64,000 nt of DNA from Pleodorina starrii (Eukaryota > Chlorophyta > Chlorophyceae > Chlamydomonadales > Volvocaceae): assembly GCA_030267565.1 (NCBI GenBank), contig BRXU01000032.1, positions 806,001-870,000 on the forward strand, given 5' to 3'. Below the pieces are notes generated by a model. The model made no database searches, was not told the origin of the DNA, and saw only the letters and a program-made list of their open reading frames with translations. Positions within the stretch are counted from its first letter, which is position 1, and each line of letters begins with the position of its first letter. Positions 23,906 through 32,212 of the stretch are shown here, piece after piece. The position numbers were made by a program, and so were the translations under genes.

Positions 23906-26270
23906 ACCCCCTCCCCCTCCCCCTCCCCCTCCAGCAGCAGCAGCACGCCCGCACCTGAGGCAGACGCAGGGGGGCGGACAGCATGGCTGCCGTACAGTGG
24001 AGCGCCTCGGGTGTCCAGCAGGCGGGACGACACGGGCCTGGGGGAGGGGCCCACCGGGGGGAGGGAGGGGGAGGGGGAGGGGGGGAGAGACACGGGCCAG
24101 GTTGGGCGAGGGGGAGGGGGCGGTTACTGGTCTGAGAGAGCCAGGCGGTCGGTGCGTCGGTCGGTTGGTCGGCCAGGTCGGTTCAACGGACAGCCCGCAG
24201 CGACCCGGTGCCTCCCCTCCTGTCTCCTCCGCCCCGCGCCCTGTTCCCTCCTCGCCCTGTCCTGACCCGCTACCAGGCCGGGCCAAGGTACCCTGCCAGC
24301 ACGTCCAGATCGGAACACCCTCCACCGCACCATTCGCATGCATCTCCCTGACAACCCAGCTACGGTACCCTCCCACTGCCGCCTGCCCTCCCACTCCCCT
24401 CGCCTGCATCGCCCCCCTGGCCCCACCTTCCGCCCCCAGACTGAGCACCCCCAGCGGATATTCGCCCGCAGGAATGGCAACCGCCGCAAAGTGCTGGCAG
24501 CTGCCACCACCACCGCCGCCACCGCCCTGCCGGGACTCGCCGCTGGGCTCGGCCGCCGCCGCCACCTTCGCTGTCGTACCCTCTGAGCCCGGTCGCTCCG
24601 CCGCCGCCAGATGTCGCCACTCCGGCGGCGCGGATGGCGGCAGGCCGCCCCCGCCCCCCGATGCCTCTCCCGAGTCGGTCGAGTCCGCGAACATGAGCAG
24701 ACGCCCGCCCCTCTCAGGCTGCGGCACATGAACGAGGGGGTGGGGGGAGGCGGGGCAGAGAGCAACAGGCGGCGGGGTAGTATAAAGCACAAAGGGGGAG
24801 AGGAGGCTGGGGGGAGAGGGGGCCAAAGGGGGTCACGGTGGCTTTGCGCCGAGAGCGGGGCGTTGCGTGGGCCCCCGGCCCCGGCGGCAGCGGCGCATGG
24901 CTGTGACCCGACCCCCGACAAGCCGCCGTGAGAGAAAGGCAGGCAGGGTGGACGATGCTCCCCCCTCACGTACCTTGCCGGGGTGCCCCGCTCCCCGGCC
25001 TGAGTCCGGGAACTCTCCCCTTCCCAACCCCCTCCCCAACCCGGCCCATGGCCGCGCCGGGGAACAGCGCAAGCCCTCCGAGCCCCTAGCCCTAGGCCCC
25101 CCCACCCCTCAACCTGAAGTGCTGCCACGCACTACAACACAGTACAACGCAGTACATTGCAGGACAACGCAGCGTAGTGTAGCCCAGGAGGGGTTCATTC
25201 TCGTCCGCGTTCGGCCCTCATTCCTGTCCTACGCTCACGGCTCTTTTCCGTAGCGTCTCCGTCCCCCCCCCCCCGCCCTCTCAAACCCTCCCCCCCACCC
25301 CCCACCCCACACACACCTGCTGCGCCAGCAGGGCCGCTGCCGCACATGATGGCGCCCCAACCACCGCCGCCGCTGTCGTACCCCTGGCCCCTGGCCCCAT
25401 CTCCGCCCGTGTCACACCCAGGGCCGCGGAGGACGTGGCGGCTGGTGCGGCTGGTGCGTGCGTCACCTGCCCCTGAGCCAGTGTGTGTCCGGGGGCGGGG
25501 CCCAGGGGCATCGGAGTGCCGATACACAGCGGCGGTGCGGGGGGCCCCAGCAGCGCCAGGGGAGAGGCGTACGACGAGTCGCTCGAAATGAGGAAGATGC
25601 TGTGGCGGCGACCGATAGGGATCGGTGAAGGCGGGATCGGGGAAGCGAGATGTCGGGGTGTGTTGTGGGGTGGTGAAGAGTACGGCTTGGGGGGAGCCGG
25701 GGTGTGTGTGGCGGGAAGGGGGGGGGGGAGCGGGACGGGGAGGGGCCGGCCGCGCCGCACACCACACACCGCACGCCCTTCACCTCCTGCTGCTCCGGCC
25801 CGGTCCGGCTCCGAGCGGTCCCACCCTCTCCATTCTCGCTTCTGAACACACGATACACCCATATCCATTCGACAACCCGCATCCCTGCCCCCAGCCGCCA
25901 GCCCGCGCCGCCCCCTCTCTCAGCCGACTCTCATCTCACCTCACCTCATCCCAAGCCGGGCGGGGCACAGCCCCAACCCCAGTCTCCACCCGCGAGCCCA
26001 GGGGCCCACACCTCAGAGCTGACCCTGAGTCTGACTGAGCGCCCGACGCCCCAGTCGGCGCCCAATGCTCCCGCCCCGCCCCCCACCCTCCCCACCCGCA
26101 GCTGAGTCCGCCGGAGCCTCCGCCCGGATCGCCCGGATCAGCACGGAGCGGACCGACCCACTCGCAAACCAGTCCCCTACCCCTCCCCTCCCACCCCCAC
26201 CGACCCACCAGGCCTGGGTGGCGCACAACTGCTGTGCGGTGACAGCCAGGGCGCGCTCCAGCTGGTCCCA
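9992..26270 (-). CDS. Gene B: GAF-like sensor / TKL-type protein kinase
   Basis: Nearly complete multi-exon gene. Exons: about 26270-26209, 25599-25317, 24718-24427, 24037-23955, 23569-23423, 22711-22459, 21972-21929, 21474-21364, 20909-20727, 20269-20192, 19461-19110, 18820-18762, 17884-17813, 17297-17220, 16672-16505, 15788-15527, 14326-14251, 13079-13039, 12333-12116, 11889-11855, 11453-11282, 10682-9992. Phases agree at almost every join; 15527 to 14326 does not fit, so one exon is probably missing there. Order: GAF-like sensor, low-complexity linker, kinase lobes, Gln-rich tail. Kinase hallmarks: IGRGGYG, VAIK, HCDLKPQNVLL, DFGLAK, THMAPES, DMFAFGILMWQM, RCWHSTPSERPT. The HCD motif lacks the Arg of RD kinases. 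The 5' end is open: an exon upstream of 26,270 probably holds the start. Confidence 0.87.
11282..11453 (-). CDS. Gene B exon: kinase subdomains IX-X
   Basis: GQRQLTASIDMFAFGILMWQ then MVCGTRLYQGLNTRQIIRG and LRPSFPAWVPSEYR. The Asp of SIDMFAFG is the invariant subdomain IX aspartate. Acceptor CCCCAG, donor GTGGGG. It enters one nucleotide into a Gly codon begun in exon 11889-11855. Confidence 0.92.
11855..11889 (-). CDS. Gene B micro-exon: activation segment APE motif
   Basis: Only 35 nt, between acceptor CTCTGCAG and donor GTGAGG. Joined to EAVGSG it reads GTLTHMAPESLA, the P+1 loop and APE motif of subdomain VIII. Phase matches on both sides. Gene finders are likely to miss it. Confidence 0.9.
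12116..12333 (-). CDS. Gene B exon: kinase catalytic loop and DFG
   Basis: SVYSTLLEVSLALRHMHGLH then MVHCDLKPQNVLL and FTAKLSDFGLAKMMAHDDEG. The catalytic Asp, Lys and Asn and the DFG Asp are all present. Arg of the usual HRD is Cys (HCD), which makes this a non-RD kinase. Acceptor CCCCCCAG, donor GTGAGC, phase 0 to phase 2. Confidence 0.93.
13039..13079 (-). CDS. Gene B micro-exon between the hinge and the catalytic loop
   Basis: 41 nt, between acceptor GGACTGCAG and donor GTGGGG. It encodes ERQGRGHLQLNLK and links in phase SG(E) before to SVYSTLLEVS after. The (CCTTG)n array, read on this strand, ends about 50 nt upstream of its acceptor. Confidence 0.82.
13131..14029 (+). repeat. (GGCAA)n satellite-like array, about 180 perfect units
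   Basis: About 899 bp of uninterrupted pentanucleotide. On the gene B strand it is (CCTTG)n within the intron between exons 14326-14251 and 13079-13039, ending about 50 nt before the 3' splice site. All six frames are open through it (RQGKA or ALPCL repeats), giving artefactual 350-480-codon ORFs. I saw no interruption. Confidence 0.98.
14251..14326 (-). CDS. Gene B exon: kinase hinge
   Basis: Acceptor CCTTCAG, then EFCDAGTLKTAINQRAFYRN and VAISGE, donor GTGGGGG, phase-1 exit. EFCDAGTL is the hinge and start of helix D typical of TKL kinases. Its entry phase does not fit exon 15788-15527 directly, so I suspect a missed exon between them or an alternative acceptor. Confidence 0.8.
15527..15788 (-). 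CDS. Gene B exon: kinase strand beta4 with a Gln/Gly insertion
   Basis: VLTFFTDVVVVAGDQPVDPL then a variable segment RLEPSPSPSQAAPG, a GNGNGNG run and seven Gln before donor GTGGGC. It follows NIVQ of the previous exon, as in other TKL kinases (HPNIVQ then VLTFFTD). The insertion lies between beta4 and the hinge. Confidence 0.82.
15859..15933 (+). repeat. Small intronic element bounded by direct repeats and splice-like ends
   Basis: The same 15-mer AGAGGTCTGGGGGGT occurs at 15859-15873 and 15919-15933. On the gene B strand the unit between reads from CAG/GTAACTGCG to TTACCCCCCAG, so it has GT...AG ends. A near-identical copy (two substitutions seen over about 50 bp) lies at about 63117-63167. 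Confidence 0.65.
16290..16450 (+). repeat. (CCCCA)n array in a gene B intron; G-rich in the transcript
   Basis: About 33 tandem CCCCA units in the intron between exons 16672-16505 and 15788-15527. The gene B strand therefore carries (TGGGG)n, an ideal G-quadruplex sequence. It gives artefactual PTPPH and WGGVG ORFs. A GGGC tetranucleotide tract lies nearby at about 15991-16024. Confidence 0.96.
16505..16672 (-). CDS. Gene B exon: kinase helix C region
   Basis: 168 nt, phase 0 at both ends. VEVAAPGGPCDN, a Gly run, then ALETKHLHDAIELVASVGMG and HPNIVQ. The acidic helix (ETKHLHDAIE) plus HPNIV marks subdomains III-IV. Acceptor CACTCAG, donor GTGGGG. Confidence 0.87.
17220..17297 (-). CDS. Gene B exon: kinase glycine-rich loop and VAIK
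   Basis: 26 codons: IGRGGYGVVYRGLYHGSEVA then IKVIQE. Complete GxGxxG loop and the ATP-binding Lys. Acceptor CCCCCAG, donor GTGAGG. Gene A encodes the same block without the preceding intron. Confidence 0.93.
17813..17884 (-). CDS. Gene B exon: juxta-kinase segment
   Basis: 24 codons AEQMANCRAASRMQDLDSIR then ILEQ. Phase 0 at both ends, acceptor CCCCCAG, donor GTGGGG. Continuous with the glycine loop in gene A but separated by 515 bp here. Confidence 0.88.
18170..18285 (+). repeat. (ACTGTACTGC)n intronic tandem repeat with GTAC dyads
   Basis: An array of 10-nt units rich in GTAC, preceded by a self-complementary stretch (ACTGTACTGTACAGTACAGT, 18173-18192). It lies in the intron between gene B exons 18820-18762 and 17884-17813. 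Related GTAC-rich words occur at 9853-9885 and 25130-25180. Confidence 0.85.
18762..20269 (-). CDS. Gene B linker exons (three)
   Basis: Exons 20269-20192 (ALTPCVAAKVEGALAAEWGH), 19461-19110 (ESMRNRSLRSLPGGTW to SFSLEAASSPRG) and 18820-18762 (SCKLAPLMATIHDRLKAAQ). Phases 0/0, 0/1 and 1/0 fit one another and both neighbours. Gene A carries the same order of motifs in one exon. HDRLKAAQ is probably a helix leading to the kinase domain. Confidence 0.82.
20727..22711 (-). CDS. Gene B central sensor exons (four)
   Basis: Exons 22711-22459 (DVEAAAVFQSAATDTLGPVA, RRRLSEVLLVDTS), 21972-21929 (THRDSFARSAHPEE), 21474-21364 ([31 protein letters not shown]) and 20909-20727 ([14 protein letters not shown] to QELGQML). 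Phases chain correctly (0/1, 1/0, 0/0, 0/0). LCIADC is a GAF-like strand followed by a Cys. Alignment to gene A holds through the last three. The 44-nt exon is the weakest call. Confidence 0.75.
21558..21615 (+). repeat. Second small intronic direct-repeat unit
   Basis: The word CGGACATGTGTTCGGGGG occurs at 21558-21575 and again at 21598-21615, flanking GTTATCCACGTATA. That core is also present at 15932-15945, and a degenerate form (CGTATCCACGTG) near 14568. All three are in gene B introns. Confidence 0.6.
23423..26270 (-). CDS. Gene B N-terminal GAF exons (five)
   Basis: Exons about 26270-26209 (ERWDQLERALAVTAQQLCAT), 25599-25317 (IFLISSDSSYASPLALLG), 24718-24427 (PERGGRLLMFADSTDSGE to HFAAVAIPAGEYPLGVLSLG), 24037-23955 (GPCRPACWTPEALHCTAAML) and 23569-23423 (LACRALADLSSATTVHQLV, RVAFLQQ). 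Phases 2, then 1 nt/0, 0/1, 2 nt/0 and 0/0 all match. The motif order mirrors gene A. The exact 5' limit of the first exon is uncertain. Confidence 0.75.
23867..23905 (+). repeat. Poly-C tract in a gene B intron
   Basis: Nearly uninterrupted C run of about 35-40 nt in the intron 23570-23954, G-rich in the transcript. The length is prone to sequencing error. Confidence 0.85.
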
Positions 26271-26399
26271 CCTTTCGGGCGGGGGAGGAAGGGAAGAGGG
26301 GGAGGGCAGTTGGGCGCGGGTGGGAGGAGGGTGAGTGGGCCACCTGAGCGGCCGGCGGCGCTACGTTTGGGGGCCTGACCGTCCGAAGCTCGTACACAG

Positions 26400-29300
26400 C
26401 GCGATCGCACGCGGGTCAGTCATGTCGAGCGGGTTGGGCCAATACTGGAGCCGCATGCCCGTACGGCAGGGGCTTGCGGGAGGGGCGCAACAATTTACAA
26501 TTCTGCGCCTGACCCACCAGCCTCCGTCAAGGGATGTGAGAAGGGAGAGCAATTGCAGTAGAGCCTCATGACCAGAGGATGGGGCCCCGGACTCGTTGGG
26601 CTGGGTGGTTGAACCGTGGCGATGGTGAGGTTGGTTAGCACGACGCAGCTGATCATCCTGCCATCGGCATGAATCAAGTTATGCATAAGGGCAAAAACGA
26701 AAGCTGAAACAGCTAGCACATTAGATGGAGCTAAACCATTCAGCACAAGGCTTGAAACCTCCGGTGTTTTGATGAACCATGTCGGTAGCAAGAACTAGGA
26801 GCATTACCAGCATCATCACAGGCAGCTTTTAGCAAGCGGCTAAGCTTGAGGTTCGAGCTGGACGGATGGAGACCCGCCTTGCCCTGACCACCCAAGTGTG
26901 CACCGCTCTACGGCCTCTGGCTTGTGTTCGCTCTTTGCATTGTTGCAAAACGAGGTACGCCGCCTTGCGCCCGCACGCGGCGACCGTCCTGCTGAACATC
27001 ACCCAGCCCATGCTGAAAGCCCACCTTTGACAGAGAAGTCCCACTGATAATCGGGACCACAGAAATCTCTTTCAAACGTCCTTCGCCTGATAACTGACAG
27101 TTCTCCTCTGCGGCGAGCCCTTTTGCTTCGGGCAAGCTCAAACAACTGCCAACATTCGCTGCCTTTCCCTTACCACCAATACAACAGAAAAGGTACATCC
27201 TTGCTCGAGAAACCTTTACATTGGCTCGCAAGCAATACAACGGTCATCCACGTTATAGTCCTAAATGATGTGCTCTCTCTGTGGTAGCTAGGAAGTATTG
27301 TTTCCATGCGCGACAACCGTATGACCTGGATGCCTCGCTACTTGGCCCCATGGCACCTTGGAAATACGAGATCGTCATTTGTCATGTCGTCGGTTTTCAA
27401 CAGCCAAGAGTTCACGTACTTTTCGACTGACTACACAATGCAGATAGATTTTATCATAAAAACATGCCACTGACTGATGAACATGCTTGTTTGCTTTTGA
27501 GCGTAGGATAAGGCTGCCCTGAGCCTGAAAGCTTGCAGCGGTGTGAACCTGCAATTTCTTGGGCCGAACAATTGACAGGATTCAGGTGTTGTTATGGTAA
27601 ATCACCTGAAGCGATGAATGGAGACAGAAGAATGTCTTACAGAGTACCTGTACTTTGGGGCTCTGTAAGCTTCCTTGCAGAGAATTGCTGATCGCTGAAT
27701 TGCAAAAATAGTCTAGATATATAGTTGTCACTACATAAACTATTCGAACGTGAATTCTGAGTTGCAAATGACCGGGAGGGACCTTTGGACGGAGCTCGAC
27801 GGAGCGCGAATGGACCGAAACACAGACAGAGACCGACAGGCAGGCGATTCACCTGAAATTTCGCATAATAATCGACAAAAATTCATAAATTTGAAATGCT
27901 GTTTGAGGAGTGTGGCGGTGATGGAAGCAAACTTCCTTGCCCGATGGTGGATTGGTGCGTCGCTGCGAGGTCGCTGCGACCCGACGTGACCGTATTCGGT
28001 TGTGAACCGCGTTCGTAGCCACGTTTCTCCTGACCCAGCACTTGCGCGCGTACACAAAAGCATTGAATGAACAACTACGTCCTAAATTCTGATAGGCCAT
28101 GCTTGGCGGCTCCGTGTGGCAAAGAAGCGGGGCTTCCCAGGTCATCAGGGGGACAGTTCCGACTGGTCAGATATTCAACGGCGGTCACGTGTCCTACTGG
28201 TCAAGCCCAAGTATGCGGCAGGAGTATACGTACGTATTTGATGTGCGTATTTGCGGGCCGTCGGCACCGCCGTTGTAACTTCCGCACTCTTGATACTACA
28301 GCGCGCGGTTTGGTGACGTTCGGTGCTGTCGCGCACGCAGAAGGTCACCATCTGCTTCACCATCTGCTTTGTCTCAAACAAATGAACTCAGCAGCCATTC
28401 GCAGCGAAGCACAGACGTTGAGGGTGGATCACAATACGTATGGAGCTTGTGGACGAAAGCTTGATCACAGCGCCCGGACCGATGCATAATTGGGATAGAT
28501 GGTGACACGCTATACTGCCGCCACTACGCAAGTCGGTGCCGCCTTGTGCCGCCGCGTTCCGTGGCAGTCTGTTCAACATTGTTTGTTGAAGCCGCTGATG
28601 ATTGGGGACAAGCAGGCACTAAATGAACGCATCCAAGATCTAACGATCTTTGCTTACATCACTCAATTGACGTTGAAGCAAAGCTATTTGCGCCGCATAC
28701 ACACACCGGGGCCGGCAACTCCGACAGAGCCGACCTCCACCGCACGCGTCGATCGTTGCCACCGCCTTCACTCGCCACAACTCACCGCCTTGGCCGACTC
28801 TTCTGCTGCCGCCCCAAGTGGCGCCGCGGCAGGCCGGCTCTCCAGAGCCGCAGCACTGTCGGCCGCCGCGGCCGCCCCTACAGCTAGACACCACCTGAGC
28901 CATCCCTCCATGTTTACAGCTCTTGTGCCCCCGGGAGCCCAGTGATGAAGGAGTCTGGCGAGAGGCGCGGCCGACTTGCTGTCATATTGCGAACCAGGAT
29001 AGGGTGACTCACGGGACGGGCCACGAGCGGCCACGGCGCTTAATAGTGCTGCTGTGCCAGGCAGTCCGTTCGGGCAGCCAACCCGTCGTGAGGCGCTCCT
29101 TCGCAGACCGATGAAGCCCATTTTGGTCATAATAATGGGATGGGGTGTCGCCTGTCTGGATTTGCGCTTGCCCCGGTACGTCCATGTCCCTGCCCACGTT
29201 CGACATGTCCAGGCAATCGCACGACACGTCCAGGCGACCGCACAAGTCCTATCAAAACAATGAACAAATTTTTGGGCGGGGCCCCAGCGCGAAGCGCCCA

Positions 29301-31650
29301 GGGGGGCCCCGCCCTGTAGGATTGCCCATGTCCGTGCGTGTGTGGGACGTGGGATCTGGGATCTGGGAAGTAATTGGACAAGTGTAGACTTTCGGTCAAC
29401 GGAAAGTCTGCATATGTAAAAGATGACATTCTTTATTGCACGGTAAATTTATTATTGGAACCCAACATCGCATGAGTACAAACCAGTTTGGCAGTCTCCA
29501 TGGACCGAGGCCGAGGTCAAACCATCACCTCTCGGCCTATAATTAATTCCAGAAGAGTCATCGTTCCTTAAGGTGGAATTCTGACATGACGGCGTGAAAT
29601 GAATCTTCGTTTCGGCAAGCAACCAACTATGTTTGCACTGCGAACATTCTTCCCGCGAGCCGCGACCACACCACAGCAGCTCTGCTAGCCGGTCCGATCG
29701 TCTTGACGCATATTACTATTATAAAGGTTGCAAGGAGCAAACCATGAGGGGCAAACTGCTGGTTGTTGGACGCCAAGCCGCCGATGCACGCACGATGCAG
29801 TCGGCAACCCAGGGGACTTCTACAGTCCCGGTCCTAATGTTAAAGTTGTCAAGCCTGATCTACGATACGGCGAATACCTCGGTAGCGAAGCCTGTGCACT
29901 CTCGCCGGCAAGTGCATGTCGTCGCGGCTCTCGCAAACTAACAGTTCCGCTGTCCTTCTATTGGCAAGTCAGCCTGCGTGATGTGTAAATGATACACTCC
30001 ATGATTACTATCAAGTAACTTCAGCCAATGCGCTGGCCGGAAGTAGAGTTGACGCCCTCGCCGCTCGCTTTAGAAATGATGCCGTATTCGGTCGATGCGC
30101 TCATGCACCCGGCGGGATGACGCGCTTCGCGCGGCGCCGGCAGGCCTTGCTAACGACTCGGCTAGCAGGCATTTCGCGAATAAAGCTCTGGCTGTCTAGC
30201 AGCTGGAATGTCGACACTCTCAAACTTCACGCCCTCGCCGCCCCAGCACTCAACTTAACCCGTACGGATTGAACGGGGCCCCGCCCTTTTTTCCGGCTTC
30301 AAGGAAGCCGACACCAACCCCTTGTTTATACTCCAATACAATTATTTGGTATTGGTAGGTTACCGACGTTCTGCGTTAAGGCAGTTCGGCGGGGTGAGGT
30401 GCTTGCGTTGCCCTTCTCGCCCAAGTGTCTTCAACTAAGCAAAATGAGTAACATCCAGAATCAGTATGACCAGCTGAGAATAATGAAGGGTTGCACATTA
30501 AAGGTAGGCTAGCGTTAGATAACACCGACTCCGAAACCGTATATATAATAACCGAGCTTTTCTGAGTAAGAAGGTCTTCATCTTCCGTCTTCACCTCGCG
30601 GCATCATCAATTGGTATGAGACATTATAAACCAAGCTTTGTGGTAATCTTGAAGCGTTTGGCTCATGCTCGGCGATAAGCGTGGCTGGGCCATGAATACC
30701 GCGACCCCTCCAGCTATCGCGTTTCGTAGCGCCCTTCCGCATCAACATTACTCCATTTCAATTGGCGTGATCTATCTCCCGCCTGAATCAGCTCTCAACT
30801 CCCACAACACGCAACAACGGAGCGCCCCCACCCTGCTGTATCCAGGGGCCCGCGACACAACTGCAGATCGATGATGGTCTAGCGAAGTCGAAGGTTCGGA
30901 TCTCTGATGTGCTATGCCACAATGGAGTTGGCATCGCCCCTCATGCCGCCATCGAGCCGGTCGCTGGTGCCGCCGACCTCGGACATAGGCGGGGTGCCGG
31001 GTTGGAAAGGGAAATTCGAAAGGGGGGGACCACGGGGCCGGTGAAGACATATGGGAGGCGCTCTTGCCTAGAAACTCTTGGGTAATGAGTCTTTCCATTG
31101 TTCAATAGCCTACAACTGTGCAGGAAGCACGGCAGGCGGGGGTGATGGCGGTGACGGTATGTTGGATGTACGTGTGGGAGCTGAGCGGCTGTCGGGAAGT
31201 GCTGCTATCACACGGCGGCTGCGGTTTGCTGCATTTCGCGCATTCCAACTTGCCGTGTTTCCGTGTCACGCCTTGGGTACGTAGGTTGCAATCTTGAACC
31301 GCAATTGCTGCCATGATGGATGCAGAGCGGATGATCTGACTCATCTGACTCATCTGACTCATCTGACTCATTTAACTCGTATGGATCTGACTCATCGGAC
31401 GGATGAGAGGCACTTTCTCGCCGATTGACGCAAATAGCTCAGACATAAAGCTATGTGCAGTCATTGATGCTCGAATGATCAATCAGCGCGAAGCAGCGTA
31501 CAAACAGATTGCAGCGTGAAAGAAGCCGCGCAACGGTACGCGCCCGCGGGTCTACAGTACGGGAGCGGTTCCAGCCGCGCGAGCGTCATCGAGAAGCCAT
31601 GCTGCTGCAACGCAGGTTGACCGGACTCTCTTGGCGTCGTTGCATCCTTA
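26400..31650. other. AT-richer intergenic region; no gene supported
   Basis: Base composition drops clearly from the GC-rich kinase genes. Open frames are short, unrelated to known domains and lack consistent splice phases. It contains an inverted GGGGCCCC hairpin block at 29277-29318 and a TGACTCAT array at 31331-31375. Probably intergenic or old transposon-derived DNA plus the gene B promoter. Confidence 0.5.
31331..31395 (+). repeat. (CTGACTCAT)n short tandem array
   Basis: Four tandem 9-nt units CTGACTCAT, a degenerate fifth, and another copy at about 31386-31394. Each contains TGACTCA, the core site of AP-1/GCN4-type bZIP factors. It lies about 0.8 kb upstream of the MYND gene body. Confidence 0.75.
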
Positions 31651-31658
31651 TTTGAAGC

Positions 31659-31839
31659 GTGCTTCTGGCTGCCAGCTGCCAGGAGCGTAAGACACCGCCG
31701 CAGCGGACGCCACTTTCGGAACCCGAAATCTTCGCGAGGTCCTGCGAGGCGGCTTTTGGACGTTGGTTCGAGCCATTCACATGTAACACTTCTGACAATC
31801 GCGGCGCAACGCATCCCGCGGATGGCGCCAAAGCGAGGT
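31659..31839 (+). other. Possible first exon of the MYND gene
   Basis: An open stretch ending at a strong donor, GCGAG/GTGAGT (GT at 31840-31841). It would splice to an acceptor between about 32,080 and 32,200, in the frame that stays open from 32,033 into the MYND gene. Neither the acceptor nor the protein is diagnostic. Confidence 0.3.
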
Positions 31840-32212
31840 GAGTTCCGTGGGGAATTTCCGAGACTGACGTAGTCTGGCTCCCGACCTCATTTCGGTGCGG
31901 TGATTATGGATCTATCAGTTGCTGGTAACATCAAGCCGAAATGCGAGGTGTGGGTTGGCTTGCGGACCAAAAACTTGCGGCACTCGGGGGACGTGCTTCA
32001 TCGCTCGTCCGTTAATCTCGCTCCTCAGTTGACGCCAATGTTTTGGAATTGCGTTCGCGGCTGCTAATGATGCGCCCTCAGGACCAGGAGCATCTCCAGC
32101 GACGCGCTCCACCGCCGCCGCCAGCCGCGGCGCCAGCAGCAGGAGCAGCACCGATGACACGGTGGCTGCCGTGGCGGCGGCGATCCGCGCCGAATTAGCA
32201 GCTGTGTCGCCG

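Noticed and set aside
28499..28945. 148-codon plus-strand ORF
   Set aside because: No domain, no splice or paralogue support; the Ala-rich half is typical GC-driven open frame.
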